DNA from: Candidatus Methanomethylophilus sp. 1R26
GTDB lineage: Archaea; Thermoplasmatota; Thermoplasmata; Methanomassiliicoccales; Methanomethylophilaceae
Length of the DNA stretch: 35,530 bases
Assembly: GCF_001481295.1 (NCBI RefSeq)
Contig: NZ_LOPS01000019.1
Span: forward strand, 1 to 35,530
Reading direction: 5' to 3'
Numbering within the stretch: position 1 is the first letter of the stretch; every line of letters starts with the position of its first letter. A program made the position numbers and the translations under genes. Shown here piece after piece: positions 23,685 through 32,887 of this stretch. The notes under the pieces were generated by a model. The model ran no database searches. It saw only the letters and a list, made by a program, of their open reading frames with translations, and was not told the origin of the DNA.

Positions 23685-24677
23685 ATAGAAGCGACATACT
23701 GGCACATAGAGGACGGCAGAGCAAGGTGCGACCTCTGCCCCCACCGCTGCCTCATCGGCAGCGAGGAGTTCGGCCTCTGCAGCTCCCGCAAGTTCACCGG
23801 CGGGAAGCTCACGGCCTACAACTACGGCAGAGTGTCATCCATCGCCGTCGATCCCATCGAGAAGAAGCCGTTCTACCATTACCGCCCCGGGACCAGGATA
23901 TTCTCTGTCGGCGGGATCGGCTGCAACTTCAAGTGCCAGTACTGCCAGAACTACTCCATATCCATGGAGTCCTTCGGCAAGAAGCGCACCACCTTCAAGT
24001 CCGCGGAGGACATCGCCGCGCTCTGCCGCCAGCAGAGCTTCGACCAGATCGCCTTCACGTACAACGAGCCGGGGATCTGGTACGAGTACATCATGGACGT
24101 CCACGAGGCCGACCCGGACCTGAGGATCGCCCTCGTCACGAACGGCTATCTCAACGAGGGCCCGATGAAGGACCTCTGCAGGGTCAGCGATGCCATGAAC
24201 ATCGACGTCAAGTCGTTCAACGACCGCTTCTACCGCAGGATCTGCGGCGGGGACCTCGAATCGGTCAAGACCGCCTGCAGCGTGGTCCACGAGCAGGGCG
24301 TCCACCTGGAACTCACGTACCTGGTCATCCCAGGATACAACGACAGCACGGGGGAGGTCGAGAAGTTCGTCCGCTGGGTCAGGGACGACCTCTCCCCCGA
24401 CATCCCCGTGCACTTCAGCCGCTTCCATCCCGACTACAACATGGAGACCGTCCCCATGACCCCGGTGGACACCCTCCTCAGGTTCCAGAAGCTGGCGGAG
24501 GACAACGGCCTGGATTACGCCTATGTGGGCAACATCATCCACGACGATGCGTCCGACACCTACTGCCCCGAGTGCGGGGCCGCGGTCATCAAGAGGACCG
24601 GCTACCGCGTGGACATCGTCGGGCTCGACGGGGACCGCTGTGCCTTCTGCAAGCACAAGCTGAACATCATAAGATGA
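23685..24677 (+). CDS. amrS: AmmeMemoRadiSam radical SAM enzyme AmrS
   Basis: This protein of about 330 residues is a radical SAM enzyme of the AmrS group, linked by genomic context to AMMECR1 and Memo proteins and of uncertain chemistry. The iron-sulfur motif is CNFKCQYCQ (CxxxCxxC), and the family's N-terminal cysteine cluster CDLCPHRCLIG...GLCSSR is present upstream of it. A C-terminal zinc site, CPECGAAVIK and CAFCKHKL, follows. No ATG, GTG or TTG lies where the family starts. The conserved reading continues back to about 23685, past a GTG at 23832 that would cut off the cysteine cluster. An ATA or ATT start or another assembly error is possible. Confidence 0.75.
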   Translation: MEATYWHIEDGRARCDLCPHRCLIGSEEFGLCSSRKFTGGKLTAYNYGRVSSIAVDPIEKKPFYHYRPGTRIFSVGGIGCNFKCQYCQNYSISMESFGKKRTTFKSAEDIAALCRQQSFDQIAFTYNEPGIWYEYIMDVHEADPDLRIALVTNGYLNEGPMKDLCRVSDAMNIDVKSFNDRFYRRICGGDLESVKTACSVVHEQGVHLELTYLVIPGYNDSTGEVEKFVRWVRDDLSPDIPVHFSRFHPDYNMETVPMTPVDTLLRFQKLAEDNGLDYAYVGNIIHDDASDTYCPECGAAVIKRTGYRVDIVGLDGDRCAFCKHKLNIIR

Positions 24678-25472
24678 ACAGCGGGCTCCCCAGCAGGACG
24701 ACGGCCGCCGATGCGATGGCCAGCGGCGCTATGAACGGTATCTGGTAGACCACCTTGGCGTCGGAGGCCCCTTCTGACATCAGGCGGGCGGCCGCCGCTT
24801 CCTTCTCCTCTCCGCGGCTGTCCTTGCCGCTGCATATCCAGACGAACGATCCCGCGGCCTCATCGAGCCTCATCCGGCCGCGGTCCGTGCGGACCGCATA
24901 CCATATCAGCGCCCATGCCGCTGCGATGACCGCTCCGACGAAGAGCACCGACAGGGACGGAGGGATGAACTCCGCGATGCGCGGATCGGGCGGCATCAAG
25001 GGAAAGGGCCCGATCTCCGGATAGTATGGTAGCGCCAGGCTGAGCGCCATCAGGCATTTTGCATCTGCGCCGCCGCGGAGCACACTGGCATAGTACAGTC
25101 CGGCATAGGCGAGGATGGCGACGGCCGCCGCCAGGCCCTGGGTCATCGGAGACGTGCGTCTCCAAAAAGGAACGAGGCAGCGAAGAGCATCACGGCGGCA
25201 GCCCCGGACATGAGAGCGCGCCTGCTCTCCAGGAAAGCGATGGCGTACAGTTCCAGCACAAGGCCTGCCGGGACCGCGGCGTATTCCCACCTGAGGCCGT
25301 CTTCGGCGATGCATATCGCGGCATAGAGCACGGAACCTGAAAGACCCAGTATCTTCCAGAGCCCGTCGGGGACCTCCCTGCTCCGCACATCGTGCACAGC
25401 CGCTGCCGAGAGGACAGCGAATGACAGCAGCACAGCGACCGCCTGCAGGACAGGGGAAATCTCCATGCACAT
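24667..25472 (-). CDS. Archaeal prepilin/preflagellin peptidase (frameshifted near 25149)
   Basis: This membrane aspartyl protease of about 268 residues, once repaired, cuts the leader of type IV pilin-like or archaellin precursors. Both catalytic aspartates are visible. One is in AAAVHDVRSREVPDGLW after the first helix; the other is in the GxGD-type motif GGADAK (about residue 138), followed by hydrophobic helices to the C-terminus. Restoring one G at 25148-25149 on the plus strand gives DARLPMTQGLAAAV. Start choices are 25472 or 25466. No pilin genes are adjacent, so its substrates lie elsewhere. It overlaps convergent AmrS by 11 bases and shares a promoter region with the MscS gene. Confidence 0.72.
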
Positions 25473-25486
25473 TCGGATGCACGATT

Positions 25487-25499
25487 CATTAATAAATGG
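25487..25499. promoter_or_regulatory. Shared divergent TATA-like box
   Basis: CATTAATAAATGG lies about 20-33 bases before both the leftward peptidase start and the rightward MscS start, so one AT-rich site may serve both genes. Confidence 0.4.
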
Positions 25500-25519
25500 A
25501 AAAGATTACATGCAGCATT

Positions 25520-27159
25520 ATGTCCAAGAGCAGGACTGGAATGCTAATCGCGGCCGCAGCGGCCTTGTTCATACTGGCAGCCGCAGCGTCCCGCTCCAGG
25601 ACGCCGACGAATCGTCCGCTACCATAACACCGCTGATATCAGACGGAAACTTCGATATCAGCTGCATTTACAACGACAACACCGTAAGCGTATCGGCCAA
25701 CAGTTCCACGACGTTCAGCTTCGTGATCTACAACAACGATACGAGCAACAGCATCATCGTTTCAGTAAGAGACGTTGAAAGCAGCAACAGCAGGGTTTCC
25801 GCTGCGGTCAGTTCAAGTTCAGAATACGTGACTATCGCTGCCAACAGCGGAGAGAAGATGGAGATCGAGGTGACTGCGAACCAGTACGCTCACCAGGGAA
25901 GCGATTACACCATCACGATCTATTTCTCAGCAGACTGTCCGAGCACATCGAGCACGTCCACCGGAGAATTCAGCGTGAACCTCTCAGTGAGCTCCGATCT
26001 CTCCTCCGGGAACAAGTACAACAAGTTCCTGGGCGTCTTCGAGAACAACCTGAGCGGCATCATGGGCGAAGTTTGGTTCACCGCCCTCGTATCGCTGGTA
26101 GGGTTCCTGGCCATCGGGTACGCCGTCATGCTCATCGCCGTCCCCATCTGCGTGAGGATCGTCATGAAGAAGGACGATCCGGACAGGGATTACATGAAGA
26201 AGACCCTGTACGACCTCTGCCACGTCATCATCATACTGTGGGCCATCGGGCAGGTCCTCCGCATCGCAGGGACTGACGAGGAGTACATCGACATCGTCAA
26301 CCGCGTCTTCTACGTCTGCTACCTGATCGTCGGGGCCATCGTCGGATGGAGGCTCTACAAGCTCGTCGTCGATGTGATCATCACCAGGATCGGGAACAAG
26401 GACGACCGCCACAGGAAGGATTACGACAGCCTGCGCCCGCTCTTCATGTACATAGGGGAGATCGCCATCGCCACCGTGGTCACCATCGTGGCCCTGAGCA
26501 TGTTCGGAGTGGACGTCGCGGCCATCATCACCTCGGCCGGACTGATATCCCTAGGCATATCGATGGGCGCCAAGGATGTGCTGTCGCAGTTCTTCTCCGG
26601 ATTGGTCATCCTCGCCACCAGGCCGTTCCAGAAGGGCGACCTCATACAGGTGGGCACGGACACCACGGTGTACCGCGTCCGCGAGGTCAACATCATGAAC
26701 ACCCAGCTGGAGAACTGGGACAACACCGACATCAACATCATGCCCAACTCGACCCTTGAGACCTCCAGGATCAAGAACATCACCGGGGAGACCACGGTCT
26801 ACAAGTGCTACATCTCGATGAGCGTGTCCTACGACTCCGACCTGAACAAGGTCAGGCAGATCATGCAGGACGTCGCCTCGGCCAACCCGCACGTCATCAC
26901 CGACGGTTCCTACGGAAGGCCTTACACCCGCGTCGAGGAGTTCGAGGACAGCAACATACAGGTCAAGATGGGAATGTACGTGGACGACTTCAACACCAGC
27001 TACACCGTCCGCGGGCAGATCCGCCAGGCCCTGTACGCCGCCTTCAAGGAGAACGGCATCGACATCGACTACACCCGCATCGTGGTGGAGGACGGCGGCA
27101 AGGCGTTCCCCAACGAGGGCGCGGACGGCAGCGGCCCGTCCCCTGCCGGCAGCGCCTGA
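25520..27159 (+). CDS. MscS-family mechanosensitive channel with extracytoplasmic domain (frameshifted near 25591)
   Basis: This protein of about 546 residues, once repaired, has a signal peptide at residues 1-24 (SRTGMLIAAAAALFILAAA), a beta-rich extracytoplasmic domain to about residue 170, then five hydrophobic helices. The last is the pore helix with SAGLISLGISMGAKDVLSQF and GLVILATRPFQKGDLIQV, the MscS hallmark, and a cytoplasmic beta/alpha cage follows. Such channels open under membrane tension to release ions during osmotic downshock. The ATG at 25520 is chosen because it gives the signal peptide. One C added in the run at 25590-25592 joins it to the main frame (AAAASPLQDADES). The extracytoplasmic domain is unidentified. 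Confidence 0.85.
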
Positions 27160-27163
27160 GCGG

Positions 27164-27194
27164 TTTCCGGGGACGGGCGGTCCGTCCTCGGAAA
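27164..27194 (+). terminator. Hairpin after the MscS gene
   Basis: TTTCCG and GGACGG pair with CCGTCC and CGGAAA around a short loop with one bulge, starting five bases past the stop. It separates the MscS gene from the Lrp-lysine operon. Confidence 0.5.
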
Positions 27195-27264
27195 TCGTAA
27201 ACAACTTCATGTTTTCCTTAACCGCAGACGGCCATTACTGCGGATTCCCGCCTTTCCTTCATTA

Positions 27265-27278
27265 TTGTTATATAGCAA
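27265..27278 (+). promoter_or_regulatory. Lrp gene promoter with dyad over the TATA box
   Basis: TTGTTATATAGCAA is a 14-bp palindrome with one mismatch, centred on TTATATA (27268-27274), about 45 bases before the Lrp ATG. A dyad on the TATA box is a common site for autoregulation by archaeal Lrp proteins. Binding is inferred. Confidence 0.5.
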
Positions 27279-27320
27279 CGAATGTTACACCGCCCCCATA
27301 AGGTTCCAGCGGTGCCGAAA

Positions 27321-27743
27321 ATGATAGACAACCTAGACAAGCGCATCCTCGAGATCATGAAGAAGGACTCCCGCTGCCCCTACGTGGACATAGCGGACCA
27401 GCTTGGCGTGTCCGAGGGGACGGTGAGGAGCAGGGTCCACAAGATGACCGAGGACGGAGTGATCCGCGGGTTCACCATCAAGACGAGCTCCAAGAACGTG
27501 AAGGCACTGGTCGAGGTCAGCATCGATGTCAACACCGACACCGAGGAGATAGCCAGGAGGATGTCGGAGTACGACGGGGTGACCGAGGTCTTCGAGGTCA
27601 CCGGCGACCAGGACATAATCGCCATCGTGGACGTCGAGTCCACCCAGAACCTGAACGACATCATCGAGAAGGTGCGCAAGTACGACAACGTGCTGAGCAC
27701 CAGGACCCGCCTAATCCTGAAGGAGCATTTCGGAGAGAATTGA
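27321..27743 (+). CDS. Lrp/AsnC-family regulator at the head of the lysine operon
   Basis: This 140-residue protein has an N-terminal helix-turn-helix (LDKRILEIMKKDSRCPYVDI, then LGVSEGTVRSRVHKMTEDGV), and a C-terminal RAM/ACT-like ligand domain containing VEVSIDVNTDTEEIARRM and VTGDQDIIAIVDV. Such proteins sense amino acids; LysM of Sulfolobus controls lysine genes. Here the gene lies one base before dapA in the same direction, so a lysine-sensing role is an attractive inference. The ATG at 27321 is preferred over one at 27282, because the conserved domain begins there and the promoter would start transcription between them. Confidence 0.82.
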   Translation: MIDNLDKRILEIMKKDSRCPYVDIADQLGVSEGTVRSRVHKMTEDGVIRGFTIKTSSKNVKALVEVSIDVNTDTEEIARRMSEYDGVTEVFEVTGDQDIIAIVDVESTQNLNDIIEKVRKYDNVLSTRTRLILKEHFGEN

Positions 27744-27744
27744 C

Positions 27745-28631
27745 ATGTACGCAGAGAGCAGCAAGTTCAAGGGAACCGGAACGGCGTTGGTGACCCCCTT
27801 CAAGAGGGACGGCACCGTGGACGAGGAGGCCCTCAGGAGGCTCGTCGATTTCCAGGAGGAGAACGGGGTGGACATGCTCCTGCCCTGCGGCTCCACCGGC
27901 GAGGCCGCCTGCCTCAGCAGGGAAGAGCACCTCAACGTCATCAAGATCGTCATAGACCAGGCGAAGAAGGCAAAGGTCGTTGCCGGGGCCGGCAGCAACT
28001 GCACCAGGGAGGCCATCGACCTCTCCATGGAGGCGGCCGACATGGGCGCCGACGCCATCCTCTCCATCTGCCCCTACTACAACAAGCCGACCCAGCACGG
28101 CATCTACCTGCATTACATGTCCATCGCAGAGATGGCCGGCATACCGGTGATCGTGTACAACGTCCCCAGCAGGACCGGGATCAACATCGACAGCAGAACC
28201 CAGATCGAGCTGGCGAAGATCCCCGGGATCTGCGGCATCAAGGAGGCCTGCGGGAACATGGAGCAGGTAAAGTCCACCCTCGCCGGGAGGCCCGAAGGGT
28301 TCAACGTCCTCTCCGGCAACGACGACATGACCTCGACATGATGAGGGCGGGCGCGGAAGGAGTGTTCTCGGTGGCGTCCAACTGCATGCCCAAGCAGGTG
28401 TCCGACATGGTCAAGGCCTGCAGGGACGGCAGGTTCGCGGAAGCGGAGAAGATGAACGATGCCCTGATGCCGATGTTCAAGGGCCTGTTCTGCGAATCCA
28501 ACCCCATACCCATCAAGTACGTCATGTCGCACATGGGATTCGGGCTGAACAACCCCAGGCTGCCCCTGACCCCCCTCTCCGACAAGGGGATGGCGGTCGT
28601 CGACCCCCTCATCGACGCCTACGGACTGTGA
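27745..28631 (+). CDS. dapA: 4-hydroxy-tetrahydrodipicolinate synthase (frameshifted near 28331)
   Basis: This enzyme of about 295 residues, once repaired, condenses pyruvate with aspartate semialdehyde, the first committed step of lysine synthesis. Motifs are GTALVTPFKRDGTVD near the start, the PCGSTGEA phosphate/carboxylate loop (about residues 50-57), YYNKPTQHG, the catalytic tyrosine in VYNVPSRTG, and the Schiff-base lysine in GICGIKEACGN (about 160). One C added at 28331-28332 gives DDMTLDMMRAGAEGV and restores the C-terminal third. It follows the Lrp-type gene at once and opens the biosynthetic operon. Confidence 0.9.
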
Positions 28632-28635
28632 TCCC

Positions 28636-29418
28636 TTGGCCGTCAGGGTGGCGGTGGCCGGTGCCACCGGCAGGCTCGGGAGCATCGTCTGCAGGCTCGC
28701 CTCCGAGGACCCGGAGCTCGAGCTCACGGGCGCAGTGGTCTCGCAGAACGGAGGGCACGTCGGCGAGGACGTCTTCGGCGTGAAGGCCGTAGGGCCCGAC
28801 CGCCTGGGCGAGGTCCTCGGCGGATGCGATGTGTACGTCGACCTCACGTCGCCGGAGGCGGCGGGGCCAGCCATCGAGGCGGCCGCCGCGGCCGGATGCT
28901 CGGTGGTCGTCGGCACCACCGCGGTCCCCGAGAAGGCCATCTCCGCGATGGCGAGGGAAGTTGCCTCCAAGAGGTCCTCCGCCGTGGTCTCGGCCAATTT
29001 CGCGGTAGGGGTCAACGTCTTCTGGAAGCTCTGCGGCGACATGGCCGGGATGCTCCCGGGATATGATATCGAGGTCATCGAGATGCACCACGACCGCAAG
29101 AAGGACGCCCCGTCCGGCACCGCCGCCGAGGCCGTCCGCAGGCTCCAGGCCGCGACCGCCATCCAGCGCGTCGTCTACGGCAGGAAGGGCGTCGTCGGCC
29201 CGAGGCAGCGCGAGATCGGGGTCCACTCGGTCCGCGCCGGCGACATCGTGGGCGACCATACGGTCATCTTCGCCGCCAACGGCGAGATGCTGGAGCTCAC
29301 CCACCGCGCCATATCGCGCGAGGTGTTCGCCAGAGGGTGCATAGTAACGATCAAGTGGGCCGCCGCCCACAGGGACGGCAGGGTCCACAGCATGGACGAG
29401 GTGCTCGGATTATGCTGA
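28636..29418 (+). CDS. dapB: 4-hydroxy-tetrahydrodipicolinate reductase
   Basis: This 260-residue enzyme reduces the DapA product to tetrahydrodipicolinate with NAD(P)H. The Rossmann motif AVAGATGRLGS is at residues 6-16, the DLTSPEAAG and VVGTTAV segments follow, and the signature EMHHDRKKDAPSGTA (about residues 152-166) contains the catalytic histidine and lysine. The start is a TTG at 28636, four bases after the dapA stop, with the Rossmann fold beginning immediately. Its stop overlaps the lysC ATG (ATGCTGA), indicating coupling. Confidence 0.93.
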   Translation: MAVRVAVAGATGRLGSIVCRLASEDPELELTGAVVSQNGGHVGEDVFGVKAVGPDRLGEVLGGCDVYVDLTSPEAAGPAIEAAAAAGCSVVVGTTAVPEKAISAMAREVASKRSSAVVSANFAVGVNVFWKLCGDMAGMLPGYDIEVIEMHHDRKKDAPSGTAAEAVRRLQAATAIQRVVYGRKGVVGPRQREIGVHSVRAGDIVGDHTVIFAANGEMLELTHRAISREVFARGCIVTIKWAAAHRDGRVHSMDEVLGLC

Positions 29419-30777
29419 CAGTCATGAAGTTCGGAGGGACCAGCGTAGGTTCCATAGAGGCGCTCGAAAGGGTCGCCGGCATTGTTCTCAAGACGGACGG
29501 CTCGAAGGTGGTCGTCACCTCGGCCATGTCCGGGATAACCAACTTCCTCGTGGGGCTCTGCGAGGACATACCCGGGAAGAGGGACGAGGCCCTCGCCACG
29601 TTCGAGAAGAAGCATCTCGACGTCGCCAAGGCCATGCTCAACGACGAGCAGTACTCGGCCTTCCTGGAGGAGTTCAGGCCCAGGATGGAGGCGTTCCGCA
29701 GCTCCTCTTCGACGAGTACGCCATGAAGGACCCCTATTACAGGGACAACGTGACCTCCCAGGGGGAGAGGTTCTCCTCCCTCCTGCTGTGCCACAAGCTC
29801 AGGGCGCTGGGGCATGACTCCGTCGCCCTCACCGCCGAGGACTGCGGCATCCGCGCCGTCGGCTCCCCCCTCAACGGGAACGCCGACTGGTGGAGACCGA
29901 GAGGGCGATGAACATCAACGTGATGCCCTACATCAACCGCGGCTTCATCCCCGTGATCACCGGTTTCTACGGCGTCAAGAAGGACGGGCTCCCTCTGACC
30001 TTCGGCCGTGGCGGCTCCGATTACGCCGCAGCGGTCATCGCCAACGCCCTCAACGCCGACAGGCTCGACATCTGGACGGACGTCGACGGGTTCATGTCCG
30101 CCGACCCCAGGATCGTCCCCCATGCGGTCAAGATCGACGAGATGAGCTACACCGAGGCGGCCGAGCTCGCGTACTTCGGAGCCAAGGTCCTCCACCCGAG
30201 GACCATCGAGCCGGTCAGGAGGAAGCACATCCCCCTGTGGGTCAGGAACTCGTTCAAGCCCGAGGAGAGAGGCACCCTCATCTCCCAGTTCAGGAAGCCC
30301 AAGAACGAGCTGCTGCGCTCGGTGGCGGCCAAGACCGACCTGTCCATCATAAGCATCAGCTCCCCGGAGATCGCCTACCGGCCCGAGATCGTCACCAGGA
30401 TCCTCGCCAAGATCTCCGAGAACAACGATGCCATCTACTCGATAAGCACCACCCTTTCGACCGTCGCCCTGCTCATCCATAACAACGATGTCAAGGATAC
30501 TTTGAGGAAACTCAACGAGCTCGAGAGCGAGGACATCGAGAGGATCGACGTGACCGGCGACGTGGCCCTCATCTGCTGCGTCGGCGACAACCTGCTCACC
30601 ACCTGCGGCGTGTCCGGGGAGATCTTCGGCGCCGTCAAGGAAGCGCATGCCAACGTGCAGATGATAAGCGAGGGCGCGTCCGACGTGTCCCTCAATTTCG
30701 TAGTGCCCATGGCGCATGTGCTGGACACCATCAGGATACTGCACAAGAAGTTCGTCGAGGACGGAGGGAATGCATAA
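29412..30777 (+). CDS. lysC: Aspartate kinase with ACT domains (frameshifted near 29699 and 29887)
   Basis: This enzyme of about 455 residues, once repaired at two sites, phosphorylates aspartate, the entry step for lysine, threonine and methionine. It shows VMKFGGTSVGS at the start, VVTSAMSG, LTFGRGGSDYAA, WTDVDGFMSADPR, and EAAELAYFGAKVLHPRT. Two regulatory ACT domains fill the last 150 residues (beginning DLSIISISS), so feedback inhibition is likely. One C at each of 29699 and 29887 joins the three fragments. The stop overlaps the lysA ATG (TAATG). Aspartate semialdehyde dehydrogenase, the next step, is not in the window. Confidence 0.9.
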
Positions 30778-32039
30778 TGGCCATGCGCGATTTCGAGAGC
30801 CGGGACGGGAAGATGATCTTCGCCGGCATGAACGTGGAGGACATAGCGAAGGAGTTCGGCACGCCCGTGTACGTCACGGACGAGCAGAGGGTCCGGGAGA
30901 ACTACAGGGCGGTCTACAGTGCTTTCTCCAAGTACATGGAGACCGAGGTCCACTACGCCTGCAAGGCGAACACCAATCTCGCGATACTGAGCATCCTCCG
31001 CCAGGAGGGCGCGGGGATCGACGCCGTCTCCATCGGGGAGGTGGAGACCTGCCTCAAGGCCGGGTTCGACCCCTCCAAGATCATGTACACCGGCGTGTTC
31101 GTGAGCGAGGAAGAGCTAAAGCAGGTCGTGGAGACGGGCGTCCGCATCAACCTCGACTCGGTTTCCGAGATGGAGAAGCTGGCCCGCATCGCCCCGGGCA
31201 CCAAGGTGTCCTTCAGGATCACCCCCGGGGTCGGTTCCGGCCACGGCGAGAAGGTCATCACCGGCAACAAGGGGGCCAAGTTCGGCATCCCGAGGGACAA
31301 GGTCGTCGAGACCTACCTGCATGCGCTCGACATCGGGCTCGAGCCGGTCGGCATACACGCTCACATCGGGTCCGGCGGGCAGTCCGTCGAGCCGTTCGTC
31401 GATGAGGCGGAGGTCCTCGCCGAGCTCATCAACCAGATAGACGAAGCGGGCATCAAGCTGGACTTCGTGGACATCGGCGGCGGCATCGGCGTCCCGTACA
31501 AGCCCAACGAGGACGAGATGGACCTCGACGGAATGGCCTCGGAGGTCACCGACGTCTTCGAGCAGAACACCGACGTCAGGAAGATCATCGTCGAGCCTGG
31601 GAGGTACATCGTCGCCGACTCGACCGTGCTGCTCACCGCCTGCACGGACATCAAGGACGCGGAGACGAAGAAGTACGTGGGGGTCGACGCAGGGTTCAAC
31701 ACCCTCATCCGCCCGGCCATGTACGGCTCGTTCCATTACATCGCCGACGGGAGCAAGTTCGGCAGGGCCTGCACCTCCAGGTACGACATCGCCGGCCCGC
31801 TCTGCGAGAGCGGTGACTATCTGGGACATGACCGCGTCCTGCCCGAGGTGGAGGAGGGCGACATCATGGTCGTCTACGACGCGGGCGCCTACGGGTTCAC
31901 GATGGCGAGCAACTACAACAGCCGCCCGCTGCCCGCAGAGGTCCTGATCAATGACGGGAAGGCCGAGCTGATCCGCGAGAGGGAGACCCCTGAGGAGCAG
32001 TGGAGGCACCAGAAGGTCCCGGAGAGGCTGCAGCGATGA
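30777..32039 (+). CDS. lysA: Diaminopimelate decarboxylase
   Basis: This 420-residue PLP enzyme converts meso-diaminopimelate to lysine. The PLP lysine is in EVHYACKANTNLAILS (about residue 63), the glycine-rich phosphate loop in FVDIGGGIGVPY, VEPGRYIVADS precedes the second domain, and the catalytic cysteine motif GPLCESGDYLG and the DAGAYGFTMASNYNSRP end are complete. Fold and length are normal. It starts inside the lysC stop and is followed by dapF with an ATGA overlap. Confidence 0.95.
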   Translation: MAMRDFESRDGKMIFAGMNVEDIAKEFGTPVYVTDEQRVRENYRAVYSAFSKYMETEVHYACKANTNLAILSILRQEGAGIDAVSIGEVETCLKAGFDPSKIMYTGVFVSEEELKQVVETGVRINLDSVSEMEKLARIAPGTKVSFRITPGVGSGHGEKVITGNKGAKFGIPRDKVVETYLHALDIGLEPVGIHAHIGSGGQSVEPFVDEAEVLAELINQIDEAGIKLDFVDIGGGIGVPYKPNEDEMDLDGMASEVTDVFEQNTDVRKIIVEPGRYIVADSTVLLTACTDIKDAETKKYVGVDAGFNTLIRPAMYGSFHYIADGSKFGRACTSRYDIAGPLCESGDYLGHDRVLPEVEEGDIMVVYDAGAYGFTMASNYNSRPLPAEVLINDGKAELIRERETPEEQWRHQKVPERLQR

Positions 32040-32881
32040 AGTTCTGGAAGTACCACGGGATCGGGAACGACTTCATCGTCCTGGACTGCATACACGACCC
32101 TGTCCCGGTGGACCCGGCCTGGGCGGAGCAGGTCTGCGACCGCCATTTCGGCATCGGCGCGGACGGCGTGCTCTACATCCAGCCCGGGAAGGACGGGTCC
32201 GACATCACCATGACCGTGGTGAACTCGGACTCCTCCATAGCGGAGATGTGCGGGAACGGGATCCGCTGCGTCGCCAAGCATGCGGCGGACACCGGCCTAG
32301 CGGGCCCCGGCGAGATGAAGATCATGACCGGCAGGGGCATCCTCAGCGCCAAGGTGTCCAAGGACCCGGAGGACGACTGGGTCTCCCGTGTGCAGATAGA
32401 CATGGGCGCTCCCATCCTCGACGGCAGGAAGGTCCCGGTGGACTTCGACGGCCGTTTCATCAACCAGCCGTTCGAGGCGTACGGGGCCAAGTTCAGGGCG
32501 AACGCGGTGTCCATGGGCAACCCCCATTTCATCACCTTCGACCCCCTGAGCGACTCCGAGATCGACCGCCTCGGCCCCCTGCTGGAGAAGCATCCGTTCT
32601 TCCCCAAGAAGACCAACGTCGAGTTCGCCCAGGTCAGGGACGGCAAGATATACATACGCGTGTACGAGAGAGGGGCGGCATGGACCCTGGCCTGCGGGAC
32701 CGGGGCGTGCGCCACCACGGTGGCGGCCGCGCTGAACGGGCTGGTCCCGTTCGACACGCCCGTCGACGTCCGCCTCCCGGGCGGATGGCTCAAGATCAAT
32801 GCCAGCTCCAAGCTGGACCGCGTCCTCATGGAGGGGCCGGCAGAGCTGGTCTACGAAGGAAACATAGAATATCTCAGGTGA
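32036..32881 (+). CDS. dapF: Diaminopimelate epimerase
   Basis: This 281-residue enzyme converts LL- to meso-diaminopimelate without a cofactor, using two cysteines. Both are visible: EMCGNGIRCVAKHA (about residue 73) and LACGTGACATTVAAALNG (about residue 221). The N-terminal KYHGIGNDFIVLD is typical. The start at 32036 overlaps the lysA stop (ATGA). It supplies the substrate used by LysA. Confidence 0.95.
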   Translation: MKFWKYHGIGNDFIVLDCIHDPVPVDPAWAEQVCDRHFGIGADGVLYIQPGKDGSDITMTVVNSDSSIAEMCGNGIRCVAKHAADTGLAGPGEMKIMTGRGILSAKVSKDPEDDWVSRVQIDMGAPILDGRKVPVDFDGRFINQPFEAYGAKFRANAVSMGNPHFITFDPLSDSEIDRLGPLLEKHPFFPKKTNVEFAQVRDGKIYIRVYERGAAWTLACGTGACATTVAAALNGLVPFDTPVDVRLPGGWLKINASSKLDRVLMEGPAELVYEGNIEYLR

Positions 32882-32887
32882 TGAAGA

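Noticed and set aside
18541-29900. Programmed ribosomal frameshifting at the break sites
   Set aside because: The sites share no slippery heptamer or following stem and occur in unrelated genes that are unbroken in other organisms.
12631-30777. Treating the broken dapA, lysC, folP, hxlB and larA-type genes as true pseudogenes
   Set aside because: Each reads normally on both sides of a single lost G/C base and all key residues are kept, which fits sequence error better than decay.
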